Shown piece by piece: positions 8,053 through 16,381 of a stretch of 64,000 nt of DNA. The position numbers and the translations under genes were made by a program. The notes beneath the pieces are model-generated. The model was not told the origin of the DNA. It was given only the letters and a program-made list of their open reading frames with translations, and did not search any database. This DNA is from an uncultured Collinsella sp. (GTDB lineage: Bacteria > Actinomycetota > Coriobacteriia > Coriobacteriales > Coriobacteriaceae). Every line of letters begins with the position of its first letter. Position 1 is the stretch's first letter. The stretch lies in contig UQKL01000011.1 in assembly GCA_900541695.1 (NCBI GenBank), positions 1 through 64,000 of the forward strand. The letters are read 5' to 3'.

Positions 8053-9903
8053 CTAGAACTCAATCTCGTCAAAGTCAAAAGCCTTCAAAGTGAGTCCAAC
8101 GAGCCTGTCTGTGCGCTCCTGAATCTGCTCGCTAGTCCAGGTATCCGTGTTTATCAACTCGTCGTTCAGGTTCAACCCGTTGCGGTATCCGACATTCGCC
8201 CCGTAAACATCCTTGCGGTCTCGCTTGGTCACAAAGGGCATGTTGCTCAGCTTTGAGTTATACCCGGTGATGGTTAGATTACCAAGCGTGTGGACCTGTT
8301 TCTCCTGCACCTCAGTCGCCTTAGACATGTCGCCGTCCGCAACCATCTTCACCCATTCATCTGGAATGTTCTTGCCCTGAGGGAAGATGTGCTCGATTGT
8401 CCAGACGTAGTTTCCGGAGGCGTATCGCTCCCAAAGTGGCTTCATCTCTTTCGTAACGCTCGGAGATGCGATCACAGTAAGGATGTAGCGCGTCATATCG
8501 GGATTGACGTCGTAAATCGGCCCCTCAAGACATTCTCTGAAGGAAGCGTCGCTGGCAGACACGTCGACGAGGCGCTTCTTGATGTACTCCGCGGCTGCAA
8601 TGCCCTTGAGACCCTCGCTTTCGACGCTCTCGCAAATACTGATGAAGAGTCTCTCAAGGTCACGTGTGGGAGGCGTATCGGTGAGGTTGCGTCGAACAAA
8701 GAAGCAGACGAGGAGCTTAACAAGAAGCGCGAGGGTTTCATCTTTTAGCTCCAACTGGTTCTGCTTCTTGAAAAGGAACAGCAGCATCAGGTAAGATGCG
8801 ACGCCCTGCGCTCTCGAAAGCTCCAAAAGCTGATGCGAAAGCTCGGAATCCGGGCTCTCTTGATCGAGCCCAATTATCTTCGAGTAGAGTGCGGAATTCT
8901 CGGTCAGCTCGTCCAACACCTTAAGGGCGCCGTCATCGGCTTCCATCCGCTTCTCGTAGATTTTCAGAAGGTTGGACCTCGTGGCAACGGAACCGAGGGG
9001 AAGCTGGGAACCAGATTCGCCGATAAATGGCTTGTTCACCTCCCGGCGGAAGGCATCGTAGTTCTGACGGAAGAAGCGCTCCTGCGTCTTGTAGTCATCG
9101 CCGAGATTGTGGAGTACTTCCTGCCAGCGCTCAAAGTAATAGTCGAGCTGCCCGTCATCCACCCCGGCAACCTTGCCGAGAAGCATGTTCTTGATAAGGT
9201 CGACGGCGCTCAAGGGAACACCGCGGTTGTTAAGGGACGCGAACAAGGTGTAGGCATCAGCATGGCTATCGACGGTAATCTGAACCACGACCGCCGAACA
9301 CACCAACCTGCAGATATCAAGCAGGCAGCGAACGCACTCGATTCCGTTTCTGCTCCCAACATCCTCACCCAGTCGATCGTAAAAATAGTTGTATGCCTTA
9401 GACATCTTTCTCAGACCAAGGAACTTCGGCTTTTGCATAACCGCATCTAGACCGATATGTTCCTTCAAGATCCAGCGGTAATCCTCAAGGTTATGATTCT
9501 GGACCTGAGGAATAACGCGTGTCATTGACTTGTCAGATTTCAAGATCAGACGATTGCGCAGGGGTCGGATATCGTCCAACATCATGTCGTCATCGATAGA
9601 ATCCTTATGTTCCATGATGCGAGCATAGAGAGCAGCAAGGAAAAGGCTGAGCGTCGTCAGACGTTGCTGGCCATCGATAACTTCATAGTGAATGGTATCC
9701 ATCTTGGAATTCACAGTCCCGTTCACGACAATAAACGAGCCCAGGAAGTAGCCGGCGTCGTTTTGGGTGATATCGTCATAGAGATTCGCCCAGTCACGCT
9801 GATTCCAAGTGTATTCGCGCTGGTAACGAGGAATGTCATAGATTTTTAGCATATCGGTCGACAGAATATTGGCAACCGTTGGGTCCTCTACGCTATTAAT
9901 CAT
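8053..9903 (-). CDS. DUF262/DUF1524 GmrSD-like restriction endonuclease
   Basis: The protein of about 616 residues has an N-terminal DUF262 (ParB-like NTPase/nickase) domain with IPRYQREYTWNQRDW near 24-38 and YEVIDGQQRLTTL near 74-86. The C-terminal DUF1524 domain has a His-Asn-His type nuclease signature, WTIEHIFPQ near 500 and HTLGNLTITGYNSKLSN near 540. This is the single-chain architecture of GmrSD-type (type IV) enzymes, which cleave modified phage DNA in a nucleotide-dependent way. Two adjacent ATGs exist; the second is chosen because AAAGGA is then 6 bases away. It interrupts core gene order, and no methylase is nearby, consistent with modification-dependent restriction (inference). 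Confidence 0.85.
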   Translation of the reverse strand: MINSVEDPTVANILSTDMLKIYDIPRYQREYTWNQRDWANLYDDITQNDAGYFLGSFIVVNGTVNSKMDTIHYEVIDGQQRLTTLSLFLAALYARIMEHKDSIDDDMMLDDIRPLRNRLILKSDKSMTRVIPQVQNHNLEDYRWILKEHIGLDAVMQKPKFLGLRKMSKAYNYFYDRLGEDVGSRNGIECVRCLLDICRLVCSAVVVQITVDSHADAYTLFASLNNRGVPLSAVDLIKNMLLGKVAGVDDGQLDYYFERWQEVLHNLGDDYKTQERFFRQNYDAFRREVNKPFIGESGSQLPLGSVATRSNLLKIYEKRMEADDGALKVLDELTENSALYSKIIGLDQESPDSELSHQLLELSRAQGVASYLMLLFLFKKQNQLELKDETLALLVKLLVCFFVRRNLTDTPPTRDLERLFISICESVESEGLKGIAAAEYIKKRLVDVSASDASFRECLEGPIYDVNPDMTRYILTVIASPSVTKEMKPLWERYASGNYVWTIEHIFPQGKNIPDEWVKMVADGDMSKATEVQEKQVHTLGNLTITGYNSKLSNMPFVTKRDRKDVYGANVGYRNGLNLNDELINTDTWTSEQIQERTDRLVGLTLKAFDFDEIEF

Positions 9904-10293
9904 CATGGGTCCTTTCAATCGCCTTGCTCACAAACAACGAGAAATCCTTGTCGCTCTTGACTTCTCGCGCCGAATTGAATCTAGACTATAGTAATACCCA
10001 TGGGCTACAGGAAAGAGAGCCGTGCACGGCGCGCGATCTTTCGAGAAGTAGCGTCGGAGCTCTCAGCGCCTTGGTCACTTTCCACCCTATCCCAGTTGGA
10101 GGCACAAAGCCCAAAACTCTAATGGAGACAGCAACTGTAAGCTTGGCTTTTCCCGCTTCATTGCACGCGTTTATTGACAATGAGCATCGGTCACAAAGCA
10201 CACACAAATGCACTTTCAGATTTAATTGTTGCATGTTTGTTGCATGAGAAGGCAGAATCAGAGGATATAACACCTCTGACCTGCGAAAACTCA
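9904..10293. other. 390-bp gene-free region between DUF262 gene and tRNA-Thr
   Basis: It should carry the promoter of the DUF262 gene; a possible -10 (TATAGT, minus strand) lies near 9985. A hairpin, cagaggatataacacctctg (10260-10279), follows tRNA-Thr on the minus strand and may be its terminator, though there is no T run. No gene is visible: an open frame across the tRNA has no resemblance to a protein. Confidence 0.5.
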
Positions 10294-10368
10294 TGGAGCC
10301 AGTGACAGGAATCGAACCCGCAACCCACTGATTACAAATCAGTTGCGCTACCGTTGCGCCACACTGGC
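10294..10368 (-). tRNA. tRNA-Thr (TGT anticodon)
   Basis: The 75-nt cloverleaf has acceptor GCCAGTG/CACTGGC, anticodon TGT in GATTTGTAATC, T arm GGTTCGATTCC, discriminator T and an encoded CCA. It lies between the two accessory genes and could mark the integration site of the insert (inference). Confidence 0.96.
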
Positions 10369-10515
10369 ACACTTGGCGCTTTCGCGCGAAGCCAATTAAG
10401 AATAAAGGAATTGCAGACGAGGCGCAACAGGCCGCACGGCGTTATACAAATATGCAAAATCCAGCAACAGCGCGTACCAAGCCCGTTCATTTCTGTCAGT
10501 GCGCCCTCAATCTTA

Positions 10516-10587
10516 AAACCCTTCGCCAGAACGAATAGTTTTAATTACAATTGGCTATATAAAACTATTCGTTTTGGCGAAGGGTTT
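10516..10587 (+). promoter_or_regulatory. 28-bp-arm palindrome over the ribosome site of the HipA-like gene
   Basis: Arms 10516-10543 and 10560-10587 are inverted repeats with 27 of 28 positions matching; the 16-base centre is attacaattggctata. The right arm contains the ribosome binding site (gaaggg, 10579-10584) of the gene that starts at 10592. As DNA it could be an operator for the HTH domain encoded downstream; as RNA it would form a very stable hairpin that hides the ribosome site. Confidence 0.8.
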
Positions 10588-10591
10588 CGCG

Positions 10592-11932
10592 ATGTTGACT
10601 ACAAAGGAAGCAGCCGAGCTGCTCGGCATCACCCCGCGCAGGGTGCAGGAGCTCATTAAGAACGGCGCGCTGACCGCCCGCAAGGCTTCTGGCGTGTGGC
10701 TTATCGACAAAGCCAGCGTAGACACGCGACTCCGCTCCGCAACCAAAAGAGGGGGACGGCCTCGTCGCGGGCATGGGAAAAGCGAAATCGCATTTACCCT
10801 CATGAACCGCACGCACGAAGTGGCCCAGCTGGTCTACAGCAGATCACGGAAAGACTTCACCCACATCGGCGCTGACGTCGATCGTGCCCACGCCCCTATT
10901 GGAGTTTTTGCTCCCAGCAAACCCGTATCGCTCGACTCCTTCCGCATCTGGTGGCGCGGCCGCGGTATCCCGCTCGCACGCATTGGGCTAGCCTCCCTGC
11001 TTGCAGAAGCCGCAGTCGATGTTCCCGACGAACTTGTACAGCGAAATCTTGGCCTCTCCTTATCCGACCAGTATTGGATTAGGCCCCAAGACTCCGGTCT
11101 CGCGTGGGAAGATATCAATTTCTTCAATAATGCTTTTGACGACGTCTCGCTAACCATTGCACCCTTCGCCCCGGAGGGTAAGGCAGCTGCTGCAAAGCCC
11201 GACAACACCTCGGACGGCAATCTTCAAAAGTATTGGACGTGCGAGGGTGACCGTCGAATCCTCCACAAAGCAGGTGCACATCTAAACCAGGAACCTTATA
11301 ACGAGCTGGTGGCGACTGTACTTCACCGTCGCATCCTAAACGCTTGCGATTATGTACCCTATTCGCTCGAAGGCGCAGGTACTTCTGCCCTGAGCACATG
11401 CGATGTCTTCTTAACTGACGAAGAAGAATATGTCCCTGCGTTCTATGTAAACCAGCACGCAAATGCGGACGACCGGCTAACCGACTACGAACGGTATGTT
11501 ACAAACTGTGAGGAGCTCGGGGCGACGGGCATAAAAGATGCTCTTTACCGCATGATCGTATGTGATGACATCATTGCCAACTTCGACCGTCATTGGCGCA
11601 ACTTTGGCCTCGTGCGAAACGTCAACACACTAGCGTGCAGGCCGGCCCCCATCTTTGATTCGGGCTCATCGCTCTGGTGCAACATGTCTCAAGAGGAGCT
11701 CCGGGCAGGAGAACACAGTTTTACCAGCGCACAGTTTTATTCAAGTCCCGCAAAACAAATGTTGCTCGTCGAGGATATGAGCTGGTTTGACGGCGACAAA
11801 CTCGAGGGCTTTGTCGACGAGGCGATCGAGATTCTATCCAGAAATGATGCCCTAGCAGCGAGACTGCCTTATCTAAAAGAGGCGCTAACGTGGCGCCTCG
11901 AAAGAATGATCGACATCGCTGAATGGAGTTAG
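10592..11932 (+). CDS. HTH (excisionase/MerR-type) domain fused to HipA-like kinase
   Basis: The 446-residue protein begins MLTTKEAAELLGITPRRVQ, a helix-turn-helix of the excisionase/MerR type (residues 1-45). The C-terminal half resembles HipA kinases: IANFDRHWRNFGLV near 324-337 corresponds to the catalytic D-x-H-x-x-N loop, and FDSGSSLW near 355 to the metal-binding aspartate motif. HipA kinases phosphorylate glutamyl-tRNA synthetase or other targets; in classic pairs the HTH protein HipB is separate. Here the DNA-binding and kinase parts are one chain, and no separate antitoxin gene is present. ATG is chosen over an upstream TTG because gaaggg lies 7 bases before it. The 28-bp palindrome upstream suggests autoregulation (inference). 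Confidence 0.75.
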   Translation: MLTTKEAAELLGITPRRVQELIKNGALTARKASGVWLIDKASVDTRLRSATKRGGRPRRGHGKSEIAFTLMNRTHEVAQLVYSRSRKDFTHIGADVDRAHAPIGVFAPSKPVSLDSFRIWWRGRGIPLARIGLASLLAEAAVDVPDELVQRNLGLSLSDQYWIRPQDSGLAWEDINFFNNAFDDVSLTIAPFAPEGKAAAAKPDNTSDGNLQKYWTCEGDRRILHKAGAHLNQEPYNELVATVLHRRILNACDYVPYSLEGAGTSALSTCDVFLTDEEEYVPAFYVNQHANADDRLTDYERYVTNCEELGATGIKDALYRMIVCDDIIANFDRHWRNFGLVRNVNTLACRPAPIFDSGSSLWCNMSQEELRAGEHSFTSAQFYSSPAKQMLLVEDMSWFDGDKLEGFVDEAIEILSRNDALAARLPYLKEALTWRLERMIDIAEWS

Positions 11933-11959
11933 CGAGGCAGCATTGCCCCGCCAACTCCC

Positions 11960-12637
11960 CTACCTCCCGCGCAACGCCTTGAGCTTGGCCAGCGCATCGG
12001 GACTTAGGCGACTGCCCAGGGTCATCTTGATCTGCGGGGCTTCCTCGGCCTCGTGCACGTCGTTGTCGATCTGTTTGATCTCGTCCACCAGCATGCGGCT
12101 CGAGATGCGCGTAACACCCTTGCCCATGACGACGGCCTGGATCGTGCCGTCGCTCGACACCACGGAGCACGCGCGGCCTTCCTCGCGCGCCTCGATGCAG
12201 AGCTTCTGCACCACGGTATCGGCAGAGACGCCCGTCGGCGAAAACTCGATGCGCACGCCGCGGGCCGGTAGGTTGGGGCGCTCGCTGGAGATGTTGCCCG
12301 CGCCGTCGAACACGATCACGGCCTCGTAACGGCCCTGGGCAAACGCCGCGACATCGTTGATGAGCGCAGTACGAGCCATATCGTGGACGTCGCTGGAATA
12401 CGGATCGTCGGAATGGTCGTACACGAGCTTTTCGTAGCGCGGCGTGCAGTGAATCACGTTGTAGCCGTCGACCACCAGCAGCTCGGGCTTATTGGAGTGC
12501 ACCGTCGAGACCGGATCGGCGATAGCCTGCGCAAACGCATTGCCGCCCACGCCATAGGTCGCGGCCGAAACAATTGGCTTGGCCGAGCCCTCGCCAAAGC
12601 GCTTGGCCTTGGACTTGGCGCGGTTCTTCTTGGACAT
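11960..12637 (-). CDS. NYN-domain ribonuclease, YacP/Rae1 family
   Basis: The 225-residue protein has a basic N-terminus (MSKKNRAKSKAKRFG) and an NYN/PIN-like domain from about residue 50: LLVVDGYNVI with the conserved acidic residue, AVIVFDGAG near 103-111, and a late VVSSDGTIQ segment. In Bacillus the homologue Rae1 is an endonuclease that enters the ribosomal A site and cuts mRNA. The order cysS-rlmB-yacP is the same as in Bacillus, which supports the call. It starts 3 bases after rlmB. The N-terminal extension is longer than in the Bacillus protein. Confidence 0.85.
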   Translation of the reverse strand: MSKKNRAKSKAKRFGEGSAKPIVSAATYGVGGNAFAQAIADPVSTVHSNKPELLVVDGYNVIHCTPRYEKLVYDHSDDPYSSDVHDMARTALINDVAAFAQGRYEAVIVFDGAGNISSERPNLPARGVRIEFSPTGVSADTVVQKLCIEAREEGRACSVVSSDGTIQAVVMGKGVTRISSRMLVDEIKQIDNDVHEAEEAPQIKMTLGSRLSPDALAKLKALRGR

Positions 12638-12640
12638 GCG

Positions 12641-13555
12641 CTACTCCTCCCCCATGAGCTCGCCGGCATTGCGGCGCAGCCACTCAAAGCACAGCGCGGT
12701 GGTCGCCTGGGCCACATTGAGACTCTCGGTCATGCCGCGCTGGGGAAGCTTGGTCAAAAAGTCGCATTTCTCGAGCACCAGGCGCGAGATGCCGTCGCCC
12801 TCGGAGCCCATGACGAGCGCAACGCGGCCCTCGAAGGGAGCATCCCAGCAGCTGCCCTCGGCGTGCTCGGAAGCACCGCCCACCCAAAAGCCGGCGGCCT
12901 TGAGGTCGTCAAGCGCTCGGGCGATATTGGGAACCTGCGCGATGGGCAGGTGCATGACGGCACCAGCAGAGGTTTTGTAGCTGCCCACGGTCACACCGGC
13001 GGCGCGCTTGTTTGCAATGATGACGCCCGCGGCGCCCACGACCTCGGCGGAGCGCACGATAGCGCCAAAGTTACCGTCGTCGGTCACATGGTCGAGTACG
13101 ATGACGAGCGCCGGACCGTCGCCCGCGCGGTCGAGGATATCGGCGACATCGGCATAGGGGAAGTTGCCAACCTCGAGCGCAATGCCCTGGTGAGCGCCAT
13201 GGCTCGACAGTGCGTCGAGCTGCGCGCGCGGCACATACTTAATGCGGACGCCCGCGGCGTTGAGGTCATCGACCAGACGCGACAGGGCGGCATCGCGCTC
13301 CCCGCCCTCGGCAATGAGCGCGCACTTGATGGGAAAACCAGTGCGCAGCGCCTCGGCGGCAGCACGACGGCCTTCGATAAACTCGCCCTTGGGAGCCTGG
13401 ACAGCGTCGCGGTTGCGATCGCGCTGCGGACGTGCGGCCTGGGTACGACCGCGCTGACCCTTGGGAGCGGCAGCGCGGTCATTACGGCGAATCGGACGCG
13501 AGCCGGAAGCAGCCTGCTTGCCGCCACGAGACGCACGCTTGCGATTGTCGGCCAT
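12641..13555 (-). CDS. rlmB: 23S rRNA (guanosine-2'-O)-methyltransferase RlmB (TrmH family)
   Basis: The 304-residue SPOUT methyltransferase has a basic low-complexity N-terminus (1-50), a substrate-binding domain (about 55-130) and the knotted catalytic domain with NFGAIVRSAE, VMGSEGDGIS and LPQRGMTESLNVAQA, the three TrmH motifs. It methylates a ribose in the peptidyl-transferase region (G2251 in E. coli), using S-adenosylmethionine. An AGGAGG site precedes the ATG. It lies downstream of cysS and directly before the NYN nuclease gene. Confidence 0.92.
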   Translation of the reverse strand: MADNRKRASRGGKQAASGSRPIRRNDRAAAPKGQRGRTQAARPQRDRNRDAVQAPKGEFIEGRRAAAEALRTGFPIKCALIAEGGERDAALSRLVDDLNAAGVRIKYVPRAQLDALSSHGAHQGIALEVGNFPYADVADILDRAGDGPALVIVLDHVTDDGNFGAIVRSAEVVGAAGVIIANKRAAGVTVGSYKTSAGAVMHLPIAQVPNIARALDDLKAAGFWVGGASEHAEGSCWDAPFEGRVALVMGSEGDGISRLVLEKCDFLTKLPQRGMTESLNVAQATTALCFEWLRRNAGELMGEE

Positions 13556-13698
13556 AAAGCGACCTCCTTAAATAGATAACAAACAAGAATCGACCGTCCG
13601 AGCCACGGCACCTTGCCTTTCAATCGTCGGGCATGACCACCAGGTCTATGCCCTCCTCTTTCAAGGCAATCTGCCGCACCTCGAACGGTCGACAAATA

Positions 13699-15165
13699 CT
13701 AGAGAGTCTTAATACGAGTGCCCGCGGCAGTATCCTCGATCGTCAGGCCCAGGTCCTTGAGCTGATCGCGGATGGCATCGGCCAGATCCCAGTTCTTGGC
13801 GGCGCGGGCCTCGGCGCGGGCCTCGAGAATCTTGGCAGCTGCCTCGTCCACGTCGTCACCAGTGTAGGCAACCAGGCCGGCGGCAACACCTAGCAGGCCC
13901 AGCGGCAGCTCGACCTTGGGCTCGGGAAGCTCAACGCCAAACGTATCGAGCAACTCGGTCAGCGTATCGGCGGCAGCAAGCGCGGCGGCCTTGTCGGCAG
14001 CATCGCCCGCCTGCTCCAGATACTGATTGCACTCGGTGACAAAGCCAAAGACGGCACCCATGGCACCGGCGGTGTTAAAGTCGTCGTCCATGCACTCCTT
14101 AAAGGCGGCACGAGTCTCGGCGGCCTTGGCGACAAACGCCTCGGCGGCAGCCTCATCGGCGTCGGCCGTCGCGTGGCTTGCAGCCCAGCGCAGGTTCTCG
14201 ACCGTGCCGGCGATACGCGTGAGCGAGTTCTCGGCACCCTCCAGGCGCTCCCAAGAGAAGTCGAGCGGCGAGCGATAGCTCGTCTGCAGCATCAGCAAGC
14301 GCAGAGCCGCGGCAGAGTGCTGCTCGAGCACCTCGGCCAGCGTAAAGAAGTTACCGAGCGACTTGGACATCTTCTCGCCGTCAACCAGCAGCATGCCCGT
14401 GTGCATCCAGGTGTTGGAGAAGCCCTGGTGCCAGGCGCAGGTAGCCTGGGCGCACTCGTTCTCGTGATGCGGGAAGGCAAGGTCGGAGCCACCGCCGTGG
14501 ATGTCGATCGGGGTGCCCAGGTAGCGGTGCACCATGGCGGCGCACTCGGTGTGCCAGCCGGGACGGCCCTCGCCCCAGGGGCTCGGCCAGCTGGGCTCGC
14601 CGGGCTTGGCGGCCTTCCACAGGGCAAAGTCGAGCGGGTCGTTCTTGTCCTCGTTCTCCTCGATGCGCGCACCAACCATAAGGTCGTCGATGTTGCGGCC
14701 CGAGACCTGACCATAGTTGGGATCGCTGCGCACGGCAAAGTACACGTCGCCGTTATCGGCGGCATAGGCATGGCCCTGCTCGATAAGCGTCTTGATCATA
14801 GCGATCATGGGACCGATCTCTTTGGTGGCACGTGGACGCACATCGGGATCGAGCACGTTGGCGGCGCGCATGACGCCGATGAACTTGTCGGAGAACTCCG
14901 TCGCGACCTCGGCAGCCGTACGGCCTTGCTCGTTGGCGCGCTTGATGATCTTGTCATCGACATCGGTGAGGTTCTGGGCGAACGTGACCTCGTAGCCGCT
15001 CGCGATGAGCCAACGGCGGATCACATCGAAGCTGATGAACGTGCGGGCGTTGCCGATGTGGATGTTGTCATAGACCGTGGGGCCGCACACGTACATGCGG
15101 ACCTTGCCGGACTCGATGGGCTGGAACTCTTCCTTTTTATGGGTAGCGCTGTTGTAGATACGCAT
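13699..15165 (-). CDS. cysS: Cysteinyl-tRNA synthetase
   Basis: The 488-residue class I synthetase has YVCGPTVYDNIHIGNAR (residues 27-43, with the zinc cysteine and the HIGN signature), WHTECAAM with further zinc ligands, and KMSKSLGNFF as the KMSKS loop. The C-terminal anticodon-binding region is complete. It charges tRNA-Cys in the cytoplasm. It begins 3 bases after ispF, whose end carries its ribosome site (AAGGAG). The downstream gap of 143 bases before rlmB is where Firmicutes carry mrnC; no intact mrnC is present. Confidence 0.97.
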   Translation of the reverse strand: MRIYNSATHKKEEFQPIESGKVRMYVCGPTVYDNIHIGNARTFISFDVIRRWLIASGYEVTFAQNLTDVDDKIIKRANEQGRTAAEVATEFSDKFIGVMRAANVLDPDVRPRATKEIGPMIAMIKTLIEQGHAYAADNGDVYFAVRSDPNYGQVSGRNIDDLMVGARIEENEDKNDPLDFALWKAAKPGEPSWPSPWGEGRPGWHTECAAMVHRYLGTPIDIHGGGSDLAFPHHENECAQATCAWHQGFSNTWMHTGMLLVDGEKMSKSLGNFFTLAEVLEQHSAAALRLLMLQTSYRSPLDFSWERLEGAENSLTRIAGTVENLRWAASHATADADEAAAEAFVAKAAETRAAFKECMDDDFNTAGAMGAVFGFVTECNQYLEQAGDAADKAAALAAADTLTELLDTFGVELPEPKVELPLGLLGVAAGLVAYTGDDVDEAAAKILEARAEARAAKNWDLADAIRDQLKDLGLTIEDTAAGTRIKTL

Positions 15166-15168
15166 TCG

Positions 15169-15663
15169 TTACTCCTTAACGGTTTTCTGTAGCAGGCAGA
15201 CGGCCCAGGCGCCAATTCCCTCGCCTTGACCTTCCCAACCGAGTTTTTCGGTCGTGGTGGCGGCGACGCCCACGTTTTCGACGTCAACGCCCAGAGCATG
15301 GGCGAGGTTGGCGCGCATGGCATCGCGGTGCGGGGTGATTTTGGGCTGCTGGCAGGCAATGGTGCAGTCGGCATCGACAAACTCAAAGCCCAGCTCGCGC
15401 GCATAGTCCATCACACGGGCAAGCAGCACCATCGAGTCGGCGCCTTCATAGGCAGGATCGGTGTCGGGGAACAGTTTGCCGATGTCTCCCCCGCGGCAGG
15501 CGCCCAAAATGGCGTCGGCCAAGGCGTGCGCGAGCACATCGGCATCCGAGTGGCCCAGCAGGCCGCGCTCGTAGGGAATGTCGACCCCGCCGATGATACA
15601 TCGACGCCCCTCCACCAGACGGTGGACGTCGTAGCCATGGCCAATGCGCAGGTTACTGAACAT
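15169..15663 (-). CDS. ispF: 2-C-methyl-D-erythritol 2,4-cyclodiphosphate synthase
   Basis: The 164-residue enzyme has IGHGYDVHRL (metal-binding Asp/His, residues 7-16), GLLGHSDADVLAHALADAILG and TTTEKLGWEGQGEG. It cyclises the CDP-ME 2-phosphate product of IspE in the MEP isoprenoid pathway. It overlaps ispD by 11 bases, so translation is probably coupled. IspD and IspF are fused in some bacteria; here they are separate genes. Confidence 0.97.
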   Translation of the reverse strand: MFSNLRIGHGYDVHRLVEGRRCIIGGVDIPYERGLLGHSDADVLAHALADAILGACRGGDIGKLFPDTDPAYEGADSMVLLARVMDYARELGFEFVDADCTIACQQPKITPHRDAMRANLAHALGVDVENVGVAATTTEKLGWEGQGEGIGAWAVCLLQKTVKE

Positions 15664-16381
15664 GGGGAAGGTCCTCTCCCTCGGCCATGCGACCGAGCAG
15701 AATCGCGGTTACGGGACGCAGGTCCTCGGGCACCGTCACCTTAAGGTTGTCACGTGGGCTCTGGACGCAGCGGACACGCCCGCCCATGCGCTCGACCAGC
15801 GACGAATCGTCCGTGCCGATAAAGCCCTCGGCAATCGCCGCGGCATGGGCGCGCTTCATAGCGTCGACACTAAAGATCTGCGGCGTCTGTGCAGCCCAAT
15901 AGAGTTCGCGCGGCGGTGTCTTAACGATGTTATCGCCATCGACGATCTTGAGCGTGTCAATCGCGGGCTGACCGCACACGACACCGTCGAGCGAGCGGTC
16001 ACCCATGAGCACGTCGATAGCGTGGTCGATGGCCTCGGTCGTAATGAGCGGACGAGCGCCATCGTGGATGGCGACATATTCGAAACCCGCCGGAACCGCA
16101 TGCACGCCGGCACGGGTGGAATCCTGACGGGTATCGCCGGCATCGGCAAAGCTGATGGGCGTGTCATAGTCAAACGGGTCGATGGCAAGTCGGCGCATCT
16201 CGGCACGGCGCTCGGCAGGACACACCACCACGATGTGGCCGACCTTGTCGCTTCGATCGAACGCGCGGATGGACCAGCTCATGAGCGGACGGCCCGCTAC
16301 ATTGACGAGCTGCTTGCCACCGGGGTTACCAAAGCGCTGGCCGCTGCCACCGGCAACGACCACGGCGCATACGGGCGCCAT
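15653..16381 (-). CDS. ispD: 2-C-methyl-D-erythritol 4-phosphate cytidylyltransferase
   Basis: The 242-residue enzyme begins MAPVCAVVVAGGSGQRFGNP, the nucleotide-binding GGSGxR loop, and has IHDGARPLI near 130-138 and a late DSSLVERMG segment. It transfers CMP to methylerythritol phosphate in the MEP pathway. Its start codon overlaps the disA stop (TAATG) and its end overlaps ispF, so disA-ispD-ispF form a tightly coupled unit. Confidence 0.96.
   Translation of the reverse strand: MAPVCAVVVAGGSGQRFGNPGGKQLVNVAGRPLMSWSIRAFDRSDKVGHIVVVCPAERRAEMRRLAIDPFDYDTPISFADAGDTRQDSTRAGVHAVPAGFEYVAIHDGARPLITTEAIDHAIDVLMGDRSLDGVVCGQPAIDTLKIVDGDNIVKTPPRELYWAAQTPQIFSVDAMKRAHAAAIAEGFIGTDDSSLVERMGGRVRCVQSPRDNLKVTVPEDLRPVTAILLGRMAEGEDLPHVQ

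Noticed and set aside
9986..10372. Minus-strand open frame across tRNA-Thr
   Set aside because: It is the translation of the tRNA and its flank; there is no protein resemblance.
13600..13698. Possible remnant of mrnC between cysS and rlmB
   Set aside because: A short frame encodes about 20 residues without a start site, and I cannot match it to Mini-III ribonuclease.
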